A stretch of 64,000 bases of DNA from the NCBI GenBank assembly GCA_028095005.1, contig JAMFTS010000044.1, positions 496,001 through 560,000 of the forward strand, read 5' to 3'. The notes under the pieces were generated by a model. It did not search any database and was not told the DNA's origin. It saw only the letters and a program-made list of their open reading frames with translations. The translations under genes were made by a program, and so were the position numbers. Positions 10,565 to 22,913 of this stretch are shown here, piece by piece. The DNA comes from Rhynchospora pubera. Its lineage: Eukaryota; Streptophyta; Magnoliopsida; Poales; Cyperaceae. Each line of letters opens with the position of its first letter. Position 1 is the stretch's first letter.

Positions 10565-13112
10565 ACAGAGGAAAAGGTTAATCTCCAATAAAATTACTCA
10601 AGTTTTTTTCTTTCATTTTGACTCCAGTATATTTTCTCAATATGGTTTTTCGTCAATGTTGGAGATTTAGTTAAGTCATTCCCCGAAGAATGATCAGGCC
10701 AAGAAACCTCACCTTACTTCTTTCATTGGATACAAAGTTGGCATGACCTACATTGTTAGAGAAGTTGAGAAACCTCTATCCAGTATGTCCTCTTCTATTT
10801 TTTTTCTTTTCATTTTTAGATTGATCTTTAATATGTTGAAAAGGCGCTAAGAAGAAATATATTGATCTTTATCCAGTATGTCCTCTCATCATAATATGTG
10901 GGCAATTAAATTTTTTATTTTTTGTTCTTGCAAATTTTCAAGGTACAAGGGAGAAGAGCTGCTATGCTGTAAGACACATTCAGGTTTGTTTTTACCCTAA
11001 GCCCTAATAATTCTGATTTGCTGCAATATCCTCATTTGTAAAAAGCCTTTTTGTTCATTTTACTGATTTCTTTATTTGATCTCTTATTGAGCAATATAGA
11101 AAGACATTATTAGATGTTAGCATATTATATTAAATCGAAATTTGATGTTGGTTTACTCTTGTGATTATTAATTTTATTACCTCATGTAAGTATATTGCAA
11201 CTGGTATTGTCTTGTACCCGGCTTCCATTTCACACTTTGTCATGATAGTACCAGTTTGCCTGTATTGGTATTGATTCCAGTGAGTCATTGTAAAGCAAAT
11301 TGGTACCATAAAAAAGGGGGGGGGGTGGTGGGTAGATTTTATTAGAGAAGAAAATTGAAAAAAAATAACCACATTATGAATTATTTTTTATTTACTGAGC
11401 AGGCATCGTAGTCCCAATATTTTTGGTTGTATTTGAGTCTCACTGGATGTTTATTTAGGATAGGATAGATTTTCAAATTTTTCTATAGACTTTTAAAGAA
11501 AAATCACTTTATAAGTGATCCAGAAACTGATTAAGGTTTGGCGCTAAATACAGGATTGGATGTTACTATACTGATGATTAAGGTTTAGCAATAAATACAT
11601 AATATTGGATATATTGTACTCATAATTTGCATATTAACTTTTCAGCCGTTCAGTAGGATCCAACCAAAAGACCTGATTTCGTTCAGATATTAGAGATCCT
11701 TCAACTTTTATTGAAAGAGGTAAATGATTAGTGGGCTTATTTATATTTATTGTGATGTGGGTTAATGGACTTAATTTGTTCAATTGTCATCATTCCTTGT
11801 TACAAGTAGCTGAAGAATCAGAGCACAAGAAAGAAAAACATTTGGGAAGGATATTTTCAGTATTAAGGCAAGGCCACTGAAGAATCTTTTTATGTATTCT
11901 TTTTAGGAAATCATAGAATTACATTTTCTTCATTTCCTTCATTGGGTATTAGCATGCAAGATGTACAAAATTCGTGCTGATTTGATTACATCTCTTGAAG
12001 GTACTGTTTATAAATTCTTAGTTAACTTGATGCAAAAATGTTTTATTTTTTTTTAAATTTTGGTGGTTCAGCGTGCTGTATTGGTATTCATCTATTTTGT
12101 TTCATTTGATAAATTTGATGGCATCAAATTACAAATTGGATACTTATAATTTGTTTCTTTTTTATTTGCAGTGTATAACTTCAACCCAAAAAAGAGCCCA
12201 ATTAAGAATCAAAGGCAGTTTGGGTAGATTCACATCCTGTGATTTAATTTTCAAAAAATCAACAATTTTTTTTCTTCAAGCAGGAAAATAAAAGATATAT
12301 TCTTAACCTATAATGTCAAAAGTCCCTTGAAGGATGCCTAATGTCTCCTACCTGGTTCCAGCTATTACTTGTGTGTTATGCTGGTAAAAAACAAAGTTAC
12401 ATTTTCTTATAATTTGGTCTAGCGTGAATGTAGGTGTAAAATTCGAAAAATCCCCCTTGTAGAGGCATGTAATTGAAATATGTGGATGATCAATTGATCA
12501 TTTAATTTTTTTTGTAGAAGTTTTATTTTAATATTAAACTTTGGTTTGTTTAGTTGCATATAAATTGGCCTTTAATTTGTTGCCTTGCTGGATTTGTTTG
12601 ATATTGTTGCTTATAATTTGACGTTGTGATATTGCCAATTAAAATGCGATCAATGCTCATATATTTGAAAATGGTAATCTTCTTTGTGGCGATTCAATCT
12701 TCCATACAGCTGTTACTTAAATAAATAATAGATTTTACATTGAATGTAATATATTTGAAAAGATATCTAGAAGGTTTTGTTTTTGGAGGCATGAATAATA
12801 ATTTTAAAAGGTCTATATATCTACAAGCATTGGAATAACTATGTGGCAATTTTATGCACTACTTGTATCATTCCCTAATATGTGGTGTCTATTATGGTAT
12901 CTACAGAAAATGAGATTCTTAATCTGGGAATGATTCGATTTTAAGTAATTGTTTTTCATCAAATTTATTTCTCTGAAAACCAAAAATAGTACAAGAAGTT
13001 ACAAATTCGATCATGTGTAGTGAAATTCTTTAAGAACAAAAAAAAAAAGTTCACATAAGAAGAATATATACTAAAAGTTTTTAATTTTTTAAAATATATC
13101 AAATCAAAATTT
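10565..13112 (+). mobile_element. Helitron-like insertion, right part
   Basis: AT-rich non-coding DNA continuous with 6206-8075 and ending in the Helitron terminus at 13142. Wording built on GGTACCA/TGGTAC/CCAGT (for example at about 11190-11310) also occurs at 7485, 37715 and 62100, suggesting related elements. No helicase or replication-initiator coding is seen. Confidence 0.4.
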
Positions 13113-13142
13113 GCCCGTACATTGAACGGGCACTGCTGCTAG
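13113..13142 (+). mobile_element. Helitron 3' terminus (hairpin plus CTAG)
   Basis: GCCCGT (13113-13118), a 7-base loop and ACGGGC (13126-13131) form a hairpin that is followed 11 bases later by CTAG (13139-13142) and then T. A short GC-rich hairpin about 10 bases before CTRR, with insertion next to T, is the defining Helitron 3' end. Confidence 0.75.
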
Positions 13143-13145
13143 TAA

Positions 13146-13566
13146 TTATATAATGAGAAAGCCTTCAATCAAAGCGCTTTGACCGAAGTCCCGGTTAAAT
13201 CCCATCAGATCTCAACTTTGAAAGTTCAAATGGCCGATTCAAACCGTTAAATATGATCTCCATATTGAAATCTCCTTTCCGACCAAATTTTTCATTTTTT
13301 TTTTAATTTTTAATTTTCATTTTGGATTTAAAAAAATCGTTAATCTAATTTATTCTGAACCCTACAAAAATTGTTGTTCTTTTAAATCCTAGAAAAATAC
13401 TTAAATATTTTAAAAAACTGAAAAATTTGGTCGGCAAGGAGATTTCAATATGAAAATCATATTTGACGATTTGGATCGGTCAATTGAACTTTCAAAATTG
13501 AAAACTGGCGGAGTTTAATCGGGACTCCGGTCAAAGCACTTTGATTGAATCCTTCCTCTTATATAA
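13146..13566. mobile_element. Foldback MITE FB2
   Basis: TTATATAA at both ends, with TTCAATCAAAGCGCTTTGAC (13164-13183) matched by the reverse complement of GTCAAAGCACTTTGATTGAA (13530-13549), one mismatch. Arms continue inward (GAAATCTCCTTTCCGACCAA against TTGGTCGGCAAGGAGATTTC). It landed directly beside the Helitron end, upstream of peptide gene A. Confidence 0.7.
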
Positions 13567-13793
13567 CATATATAGTATAAATTTCACATAAGGTAAAATT
13601 CTCCGGTCTGACAAGTGCATGTACTGGTTCGCACTGAACATTTTCTAGACAACCTTTCGTTTATGATTTGCTGTCAAATTTTTTCTACGCCAGATAACCT
13701 GGTCAACATTAAATTACTTCAATTCAATGCAAGTCTCCTGACAGGTCAACTATAAACATTGATGCATTCCTCCTCCACCTCAATCCTCATGTG

Positions 13794-13802
13794 CTATATA
13801 AG
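13794..13802 (+). promoter_or_regulatory. TATA box of peptide gene A
   Basis: GTGCTATATAAGAG lies about 110 bases before the ATG. The same word and spacing occur upstream of gene B. About 50 bases further up, GGTCAACTATAAACATTGA is conserved between the two promoters, so regulation is probably shared. Confidence 0.65.
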
Positions 13803-13912
13803 AGTTTCATGTCTTATGAACCCAGATAATTAAACACAACCAACCGAACAAACAAACCACCAATCGACCCCAAAGAACCAAACAAATCTCCCATTAATCA
13901 GTATATACTACC

Positions 13913-14167
13913 ATGGTGTTATTTATGAAAAGGTCCTTTGCAATTCTAATTTTGTGTATCTTCTTTGCTCTGAGTTTTCAGCTCTTGGTGACGTCTGCAG
14001 ACTCAGAAACAGCACAGAGTTGCATTGTTGACCCCAAAACAGGTGTTGTCATCTGCCCGAATCCGCATATCGACCGTCGTCCACCGGCAACATGCGTTGG
14101 AAAAGGTTGCTGGAGCACCAACAAACTGCGAGCTCAAGCAGAGCTCTCTAGTACAAGGCATCCATAG
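13913..14167 (+). CDS. Small secreted four-cysteine peptide A
   Basis: An 84-residue intronless ORF. Residues 1-29 form a signal peptide: KR at 6-7, a hydrophobic run 9-27, and a likely cut after SA at 28-29. The predicted mature part has cysteines at 37, 48, 61 and 66 (C-x10-C-x12-C-x4-C), a proline/arginine-rich middle, VGKGCW at 62-67, and a tail AQAELSSTRHP. The start sits in ACCATGG, identical to gene B. Gene B shares the MV..M(K/R)RSF start, cysteine order, KGC, and QAE(L/I)S.TR.P tail. Conservation at both ends of a short ORF supports real coding and suggests an apoplastic signal or defence peptide. I cannot match it to a named plant peptide family. The tail-encoding DNA is duplicated just past the stop. 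Confidence 0.7.
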   Translation: MVLFMKRSFAILILCIFFALSFQLLVTSADSETAQSCIVDPKTGVVICPNPHIDRRPPATCVGKGCWSTNKLRAQAELSSTRHP

Positions 14168-14235
14168 AAAATTCATCATTCGGGGGAAGTCGATGCCTTG
14201 TACTCAAGCAGAGCTCTCTAGTACAAGGCATCCAT
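14133..14235 (+). repeat. Duplicated tail-coding segment with inverted repeat around the stop codon
   Basis: A 33-base segment encoding QAELSSTRHP occurs at 14133-14165 and again at 14203-14235, period 70, so the second copy is in another frame. Between them GATGCCTTGTACT (14192-14204) is the exact reverse complement of AGTACAAGGCATC in both copies (14150-14162 and 14220-14232). A transcript could therefore form a 13-base-pair stem across the TAG stop at 14165-14167, or the alternative stem downstream. Confidence 0.85.
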
Positions 14236-14239
14236 TGAA

Positions 14240-14700
14240 TTTCAGAGTGTTTGCGAAGTCGATGCAAAAAATATTTTATGTATTAGGTGTTTCGTTATAT
14301 CTTGTTTCCTTAAAATTAGGAGAGCCTAAATTCTATGTTTAATTAAGTGCAACATTCAAAATGGAACAGCTTGCATGTTTCATCCGTACAAGTGGTTCAT
14401 GCCATAATTCTCATGAAATTTTAATACAGCTAACGCTTCACACCTGTTTAAACATTTCCCCCAGATTACAATTACAATTAACTATATAATTGAAAATTTG
14501 AAATTTTAACTGCAATTTCCTACTCACAGTATATATGCGCGCAGTTATTGGCTTTAATTTAAATTATCAAGTATCAAAAAAGTTTCATTCCTCTTTTTTC
14601 CTACATCCCCGTGTTCGTCTCAAACACAATTTTACATGTTGTTCTATCAGCACTCAATTAACATGTCCTTTTTTTGGAGGATTCACTCCATTAACATGTG
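14240..14700. other. 3' flank of peptide gene A, nothing recognised
   Basis: AT-rich sequence with no gene or element terminus that I can support. It separates gene A from block Z. Confidence 0.4.
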
Positions 14701-14744
14701 ACATGTCATCGCTGCCGCTGGGACTTGGCTTTAGCTCTCCGTTA

Positions 14745-15290
14745 CTATATATGGTCAATGACCGTCATTTCGAAAACTCTACCTACTGTAGTCTCTGTAG
14801 GTTAGTTGAGACTTGATTAAAAATGACTATTGTTTGAAGATTCACTTCCAAGTTGTGTTTAAAAATGACTAAAATATCATTATTTTACAAAGTGCAGGGA
14901 GAAAAAAGATGGAGGGATGATGTCTGAGGAGGATTCTAGTCATTTAAGAAGAGTATGGGAGTGAATCCCTATTTAGAGTGAGCAAAGCAACCACATCTCG
15001 CTGGTAATCCATGTGCATTTATTTTTAGCAGACATTGACAATTGAAGAGCTCATCGACTAATGCAAAGTGGCAATTTTCAGTTCAAATATATGCTAATCT
15101 TGCACTTGTAAGATTGATTTTCTTCTTAGAAAATATCACATACAAAAAACTACACCTTCACAAAAGCCGATGCGATCACAACCAATAATCAGATCAGCCG
15201 TTGGATTTTCTTTCCTGTACAGGATATCCGATCCCCAAAAAAATTATGTAGATCAATTCATTTATATCATTTAATAATTTTTTTAATAAA
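14745..15290 (+). repeat. Block Z (second copy of host module)
   Basis: Aligned by eye with 47145-47725. Shared words in order include GGTCAAT(G/T)ACCGTCATTTC, TTGTTTGAAGATTCACTTCC, TCATTTAAGAAGAGT, GCTAATCTTGCACTTGTAAG, and TTTCCTGTACAGGATATCCG. No peptide gene follows it recognisably before the AT-rich DNA at 15300. Confidence 0.75.
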
Positions 15291-15812
15291 TAAATATAGT
15301 CATTTTAGTCGTTTCGGAAAAAAATTATTAATTAATTAATTACAATGGTTCGCAACGGTATATAATTAATTAATCAATCTCCAAATCTCATCCCACCACA
15401 TTTCGTGATTTTTAATTGAATTAATAATTAATAATTATAAGAGTTAGATATTAATTAATAATATTACTAAGTAAAAAATAATAACGATAATAATTTTCAG
15501 ATGCTAGTGCATGCGAGGGTGTGGCATTTTTTTCCATTGATCTTCGTCCATTCTAATTAAGATTGGCTCCAAAGTCAACATTGCTTCCTCTCGCCAACTT
15601 CATTTTCTATATTCTTTCAATTTGGTCAATACATATTTACAAAAATAGAACAGATGATTCTAAATTATATGATGATGATGATAATTATAATTATTATGAT
15701 AACTATTGTAAAATATGTAATAAATTATATTAAATGTATATTTGAACATTTAATATATATAATTGGTATTTATGTTCACATGTATATTATGTTACGTATG
15801 TAAGTATATTCC

Positions 15813-15814
<2 letters not shown>

Positions 15815-15847
<33 letters not shown>
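15815..15847. repeat. (TA)n microsatellite
   Basis: An uninterrupted alternating TA run that abuts the half copy of foldback element FB1. Confidence 0.9.
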
Positions 15848-15850
<3 letters not shown>

Positions 15851-15950
15851 TAAATCTATTGTGAACCATGATGCATAGAGCGCTCCGTGCACCACGACCG
15901 TTTAATCGGTGATTTTGCAAATCGACAAATCTAAATTAACCAATCCAATG
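15848..15950. mobile_element. Half copy of foldback MITE FB1 (left arm only)
   Basis: GAGTAAATCTATTGTGAACC and about 80 further bases match the left arm at 5463-5560, but the matching right arm is absent. The break may reflect deletion at the centre of the hairpin. Confidence 0.6.
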
Positions 15951-17393
15951 ATAATATTTTATTTAGAATGGTGATTTACATATTATATTTTTAGAACACT
16001 TAAAATATTTAACATTGTTAATAGAGGAGTTATTATAAGAACATATTTATATTAATTAAAAGCTGTGTGTGTCCAGATTTTATTTTTCATATGTGTCTAG
16101 TTTTTCAACACACCATTAATTATTTTCCTTTACATCTTCATGTCAATTATTATTCTTCTTCTTGTTGAGCATTCCGACACGTCATTAATTACATTTCTGT
16201 CTCTTTCTATCTAATATTATTTTTTTTTTCAAAATAGATATTTCTGTAATATTTATTTTTTATTTTCTTTATATCTTTTATATTTTTCCTGTAAGAGAGA
16301 AATCACAAAGACAATTTTTTAGTACTTTTTTATTCCTCTTATTAATGTTACTCTACGGAATAAATGTTAAAAAAAAAGTAAACCCTGTAAAAAAAAATTT
16401 GCAATAATTATCTAGATATCTATAAAATAATATTTCAATTATATTAATATAATTAAACATTAGACATCTATATTATATATTAAAATTCGTGACTTTTTTC
16501 CAAATTTATCCGATCTTTAATTTTTCTCGCACGATTTTTAATGTAGCCCTACTTTTGTGCAGATTAATTTTTAGAGGTGGCGCCAAAATTTTCCGCCAAA
16601 ATTTTTCTTCAATTTCGTCTGTATGAATAAAATGAACGGAATATCAATAAAGAAAAGAAATAGCAAAAAACCACCCACTAACCCACTATCAAATGAACGG
16701 ATTATCAATAAAGAAAAGAAATAGCAAATAACCACCCACTAACTCACTATCCAATAACCTCCCACTTCAGTCCCTAATTTTTTCTATCCACCGAATAAAA
16801 ACAAACTATAGCTAATATTGGTTATAATTTTTTTATTTTTGCTAAATCTTTGCTTTTCAATGTGGTGCTCAAATGGTACAGTACAATTTAGTGATTCAAT
16901 TGTATATATTTTATTTCCAGTTATATATTATGTGCTATTTGTAGGGATATAGAAAAAATTCGATTTATTAAATATAGTTATTTTAGTTAATTATTTATGC
17001 GTATCGAAATAAAGAAGAAATTCAATTTTATTTATAACCAATAAGATCGAGAATGTTGTTATTGGAGGGTTTAGAACTAATAAGATCGAGAATTTTCTAA
17101 AATACCAAAGATAGTAAAAGATTTTCTAAAAATATAAAATTTTATTGATATGGAGATTTCAATATGAATATCAAATTGAATAATTCGGATCGGTCATTTG
17201 AAGTTTCCAATTTTAGATAAAGACGGTTTGACGGAACCTTTTTATACCAATTTGATTCTATCGTTTCTCATTAAACTTTAGTAGTTAACCATATTTAGAA
17301 TGGTGATTTATATATTTTTAGAATACTTAAAATATTTAGTAATGCTAATATAGGAATTCGTATGAATATATTTTACAATTTGGATTAAAATAT
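15951..17393. other. AT-rich transposon debris with a 61-base tandem duplication
   Basis: ATGAACGGAATATCAATAAA (from 16632) and ATGAACGGATTATCAATAAA (from 16693) begin two tandem 61-base copies, each followed by AAGAAATAGCAAA and ACCACCCACTAAC. A partial foldback arm (GGAGATTTCAATATGAATAT) sits near 17153. No gene is recognised. Confidence 0.45.
16467..16500 (+). mobile_element. Helitron-like 5' terminus
   Basis: A followed by TCTATATTATATATTAAAAT matches the usual plant Helitron 5' wording (TC, then TATACTATATTAAAA). A near-identical start is at 18297. The partner 3' end was not found. Confidence 0.4.
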
Positions 17394-17794
17394 GAGAAAC
17401 ACTAGTGTTCAATATATTAGACGGATGAGTCTGTCTAATACGATTCTTCTCACGTTTGAAAATTTCAAATTACAGAACCGTTCAATATGTTCTTTATAAT
17501 GAAAAATTATAAGAAACAAAATTTTATATTTTTTGAAATATTTTATTATTTATTTATTTTGGAAAATTCATGATATAAAAATTATGGATCCTTCAATAAT
17601 AACCGTTTTCTAAAATAAAAAAAACAGTAAAAAATTTTGAAAAAATATAAGAAAATGTAAAAATTTATTTTTATTAGTTCTCAATATTGAGAACATATTG
17701 AATGATTTAGATCGGTCGTTTGAAATTTAAAATGTGAGAACGATCGTACTAGACGGATTCCATCCGTCCCATATATTTTACTCTAGCATTTCTC
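17394..17794. mobile_element. Foldback MITE FB3
   Basis: The left end GAGAAACACTAGTGTTCAAT with AGACGGATGAGTCTGTCTA is mirrored by the right end (reverse complement GAGAAATGCTAGAGTAAAAT and GGGACGGATGGAATCCGTCT). GTTCAATATGTTCTTTATAA against CTCAATATTGAGAACATATTG continues the fold. A half copy lies at 32790-32952. Confidence 0.6.
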
Positions 17795-17935
17795 TTAAAG
17801 CATTAGTATAATTGAAATATTGCTTGCATATTTGATGCTAAATATAAAATATGGTCTTATATGATAAAAATGTTCTTTTTGCATATTTATTCTAATATAT
17901 TAGCTATTTGTATAATACTTTATATATATATAAGA

Positions 17936-18272
17936 ACAAGGTTTGATGGCACACTTTTATAGTGCCACAAATGACATATATATATGTTTTAATTTTAAAT
18001 TTTAAAATATAATCATCCAATCTGTTGATCTTGATCATTTTAACGATAGATGTGTTGCCATAAAATTTAATAAGTTTTGAAATTTAATTTAATACTTGAT
18101 CAAGATCTCATAAAATGAACATATTAAAATTAATCTATCATAGTTATTTTAGATTATTTCATTTTGGACTTTTTGATCAAGAATCAAATAAACTTAAAAA
18201 ATTACATAATTTTATCAATCATCCGTCTTGAAAATGACACTGTTAAAAATATGGCACCGGGACTTTACTCAT
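17936..18272. mobile_element. Probable short inverted-terminal element FB4
   Basis: Imperfect inverted ends: GATGGCACACTTTTATAGTG on the left and the reverse complement of CACTGTTAAAAATATGGCAC on the right. No target duplication could be fixed. Confidence 0.4.
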
Positions 18273-18296
18273 ATTGAAATTAAAAATATGCTGATA

Positions 18297-18559
18297 TCTA
18301 TACTATATATTAAAACCCATGACACAGTTATTAGTTCAAAATGTTGTAAAAAATAGTGTCAATTTTTTATACTGTTATTTATATAAATTAAAAATAGTTT
18401 AAAAATTAAATATATTTAGATATCTAAGGTAGATATATCTGGAAGTCTAAGATAGTTCATGTCTAATCTATAGAAAAATAAATTATCCACTCATACTACA
18501 TGAGATTTGAGACCTCCAATGTTCGTTGATCGATCAATCTGAATATATGCTACAAGTTT
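18297..18559 (+). mobile_element. Helitron-like 5' terminus and following sequence
   Basis: A then TCTATACTATATATTAAAAC (18297 onwards) has the expected Helitron start. The long-LTR element at 18560 inserted 263 bases inside it. The continuation is at 26115, and no 3' end was located. Confidence 0.4.
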
Positions 18560-21500
18560 TGTGACACCCGAAATTTTTACGATTTCTGAAATTATTTTTA
18601 ATATAAAAATTGGGTGCACTTGGTTGGTTTTATTTTGAATAATTTCTGTGCTGGAAATTAAATTTTTATACTTACTGGTATTCTTAAAATAAGAATATGA
18701 AAATTTTAAAATTTTTAGTTGGCATTATAAAAAGATTAGCTATTTTTCTTTTGTTGCATAATTGTTTTTATGCATAGAATATTGATTTTTGGTTTATGGG
18801 ATAATTTTTGAATTTTGTAAAAAAAAAAAAAAAAAAAAAAATCGGAAATGTGTAAAGTGGGATCCGACCCTTTTTTTCTCTCTCATTTTTTCTTTCGAAC
18901 AAACAGAGAGGCTTGCGCCTCTCTCCTCTCCCAAACCGAGCCCTCTCCCCTCAAATTCAATCCCCACCATTTCTCCGCCATTTCACCGGATCGAAGTATC
19001 CACGCGTTCGCCTCACCGTTCTCTTGCACCATCTACCTTCGGATCGTCGATTGGTGGCCTCTCCTCGTCGTATTTCTCGACGGAAGTTTTTAGGGAAATG
19101 GAGCGAACTCGTCGGTTTTGGCCGTCGTTCGACCTGGAGCACTCTGGGGTCCTCTCCATCGATTTCCAAGTGGACTTGCAAGGTTTTGTCGGGGATAAGT
19201 GGTGAAAATCGAGAAATAGCGATTTCGGCTCGTTTTCTCGCGTCACCGGTCTTTGACCGAAATTGAGTGAGTAATCTCTTTGGATTAGTTCTATATTGTT
19301 ATTCCTTGCTATTTTCTTGATTTAATTGCAAGTTTTAATTGAGATGGAATGTATATGAAATTTTTAGGGTTTATCGGGAAATTTATGAAATTTGATTGAT
19401 ATGTGCAATCTGAGTAATGCGAAATTGAGATGGATTGAATACTTGTGTGTGATGATTATTATGTGGGAATTTTATGCATAATAGGAATTGTTAAGCATAG
19501 TTAAGAATATGACATTATTTTAATTTAAGTATCGCATTTAGTTTTGATATAAATAGATGCATGTATATAAAGGGTAAATATGAGGTTTTGCATGACATGC
19601 ATTTTATTGGATAATTATTACTTATGTTGCAATATTGACCTCTTTGGGTTTAAGGGTTATTTTGGTAAAAAGAGATCATATTGGGTTTGGATTAGAATTT
19701 TGACATTAAACCCTAATTTTTGGTCATATCATGCATGCATTTTTGCATATTAGAATTAGTGATACTTATTATAATTGATTGGAAAACTAAATACAATAGT
19801 TTTTACTAAATGTTGCATTAGCTTTTGCATAAGTGTTGCATGTGAGATTAGAGGTATATTAAATTGTACCAATTGAGTTGCATGGCATGACATGGTCATT
19901 TAACACTTTAGGTTTAAAAGAATAATTAACAAGTAAAAGTATGTATATTAGTTAAGTGTTGTATTGCATAATCTAAATGTTAAAGGAGAAGTTTAATAAA
20001 ACAAGTTTGCATGCTCTTGACTTAGGTTTTAAAAGTATAGCTTATATGTTGACATAGATACTAATGCATGGCATAATCATGATGCATGGTAGCATAGTTT
20101 ATAACCTAATTGATAAAGATTATAAGTAGCATACTTTGAGTGTTATAAAAATTAAAAAGGGGAATTTATATTGTTTTAGAGTCAAACTGTTATGAGTCGG
20201 AATTTAGGAGCAACTTGCAATTTGGAGGAAATTAAATTAGAAATAATCTGAAATTAAGATTAGAATTAATTGAAGGCTTAAAATAATTATAACTTCGGTT
20301 TTGTAATTAAGTAAGAACTTAAGGTTACAATTTATTTGTATTAGAGTCAGAAAATCAAGTGTCAAGGTCGAGAAGAGTCAAAGAAACTGCTTGTGTACTT
20401 ATTGATTGGATTATTTGGCTTGTCTTATGCTCTTGCTTGCTTTTGCTTTGGATTTGCCTTGCTATCAGGTACGGATTTCACTTGAGTTTTAATTATATGT
20501 GATATGTATTCTGATTGTTGTTATTATTGTTATTATTATGATCATTATGCATTCTGAATTCATTCTTGGAATTTTGTTCATGAGATCATTTTGTGAAATT
20601 GTATATTGATGCATGATTGGAATGTGACATATTGAATGGTATCCGATTGAAATGTTGGAAAATGGCATATTGAATGGTATCCGATTGAAATGTGATTTGA
20701 TTGAGGTAAGTACAACTTGTGTGGTTGAGATAGACACTCGTAATGTTTGGAGGTGGAGTCATGACCCATCCTACCAAGCACCGTGTAATAAGCGCTTATG
20801 TACCGGGACTCAGTAGGTCTAGTCTGGAATGGACCGGAGTGTGAGTGTTCCCAGCTTGCTTGTACATTTTGATGATTTAATTGATTGAATTATGTATGAA
20901 TTGAATTGGCCGTTGGCATCCATCTATAGGGTGGTTCGCGGTATCTGAAGGAAATGACTGAAATGATTGACTTGTGATAAACCAGACTTGCATATTAGGT
21001 AATTGCCCAACCAAATGAGTCGGCTTTTGCTATACATTGATATTTGAATTGTTATGGAATTGATGCCGAGCTCACATTTCATATTGCATTGATTGAATTG
21101 ATTTTGACCTTGCTATTCTATTGGAAACAAGTAGTAAGGGTTGCTTTTAATTTGCACGTTAGTTATTACATGTTATTAATTATTTGTTCAAGTAATTGAA
21201 ATGCTAATTGTCATATTTTGAATTCAAAGAAAGGAAAAATTGATTTTTAAGAGTATTGAATTTATTTGTCTAATTGCATTGCTTGATCGAAGGTCTAGTT
21301 TTAATGTTATTTGAAATAAAAAGAAATTGAATTTAATTTGGAACTTATTTGACTCAGTCTTGTATTTAGTTCCAACACATGATAATCAAAACTCAAGTGG
21401 CTGGAACTGAATACCGTACTGAGATAAATTTTATTTATCTCATTCCGTGCTTTTTGCATTGTTTCCACGAATGGTTGTGGGTTCCAGGTTTCAGATCAAG

Positions 21501-21750
21501 TGCTGGACTGCAAGACGAGTAGCGGACCATTGGATATTGTGGTTAGTAATCCAAAAATACCAGGCCTTTATAGGATTTACTTTATATTTAAGTAATTAAT
21601 TATAAATTTCTAATTAATCGGTATATTATTTGAGCAGAATCAGTATTAATTGGTAAATTAAGTATTAGTAAGCCTTGCGGGTGCAGTAGGCATCCGCGGC
21701 GGGCACTCCATCGTGTACTGTCCAGTTACAGTATTCGATGGGGTGTCACA
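18560..21750 (+). repeat. 5' LTR B (3191 bases)
   Basis: Begins TGTGACACCCGAAATTTTTA and ends GATGGGGTGTCACA. It contains a poly-A run at about 18820, a CT-rich, exon-like stretch with short ORFs (18848-19266), and CCGTTGGCATCCATCTATAG near 20909. The ORFs are not preserved equally in both LTRs and match nothing I know, so I do not call them genes. Confidence 0.9.
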
Positions 21751-22913
21751 GATGGTATCAGAGCATGGTTTAACAACCAAACCAGACCAATAGATTGCGT
21801 GAGAATGGGTACGTCTAAAGGGTTGTTTTGTAGGTAAGTTGATTTCTTACTATTTGTGCTAGCTAAATAATATTTGTCTAGCTAAGTTATAAGTATTATA
21901 GGATACATATGCTTTGTATTTGTATATATCTAATATATTAATTGTTTATAGTTGCTTGATTATTTTATATATGTGTTATAATTTTAAAAGTTATTTTTAA
22001 TAGGTCGTAACAATTTTTGTGGATGAAATTAATAGAGCTTATTTTCTAATGTTTGAAATGTAAAGTGATTTTGATAAGTGCACAAAAAAAAAAAAAGAGT
22101 TGGTATGGCAAGTTAAAGGATTTTGGTTATTATAGTAAGCATGTTCTATGTTATATTAATGCTAATTGGAATATTAAGGATTTCTGAATTTACTATAGTA
22201 TGCACAAACTTTTGGAACTTATTTGAGTAAAGATTTTCTTATCTTTTGTTGGCACAAGGATCAAACAAGCTGACTGATCATCTGACTTGTTAATTGAATC
22301 TCAATAATATAAGAATTATTCTTACTTCCTTGACTGATCACCAAGGCAGCCAAGAATAATTCCGATATTACCGTGCTTCCTAAAAGATAAGAAAAGAACT
22401 GGATATTTCAAAATGTTACTAGTTACAAGAATTGAAAGATTTATTTATTTATTTTTTTTTAAATGATAACGTAATAAGTGGTAGTATTTTCTGCTTGTAG
22501 TACTCTGTTATTTGAATTGTTATAATGTTATGATATGGAATTGTCTGAATTGTAAATGGAATTGATTGACCGTTGGCAACCCTCTTTAGAGGTGATTCAC
22601 GGTATCCGAATATCTGTAATCGCTGGTTGCTCTCAGAGGAAGAGACTCGCGATATCTGACTTTGAATTGATTGACCTGTAATTGTGACTTATGATTGTCA
22701 TGCTTGCATTTAAGTATCGAGATTGGGCCGACATTCTTGTATTATCATTAGTATTTTAATTTTGAATTGAATAAAATGTCGGGCTGAGTTGCATTACATA
22801 AATCGATAATTGTTGCATAATATGTTGGTACTATTTGATTGTATTATTGACTGTATGATTGTTATGTATTTAGATAAATTTCGAGGTCGAAATTTTTTTT
22901 AAGGAGGGAAGAA
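21751..22913 (+). other. Internal region of the long-LTR element, non-coding
   Basis: From PBS to polypurine tract, with no open frame of note. Around 22560-22760 it carries a diverged echo of the LTR (TTGACCGTTGGCAACCCTCT and CACGGTATCCGAA against LTR wording near 20905-20950), as if an older LTR piece became internal. Confidence 0.7.

Noticed and set aside
18789..19266. Overlapping ORFs (138, 117 and 81 codons) in LTR B
   Set aside because: They sit in a CT-rich leader of an LTR. Small indels change frames between the two LTR copies (compare 23162-23532) and no motif is recognisable.
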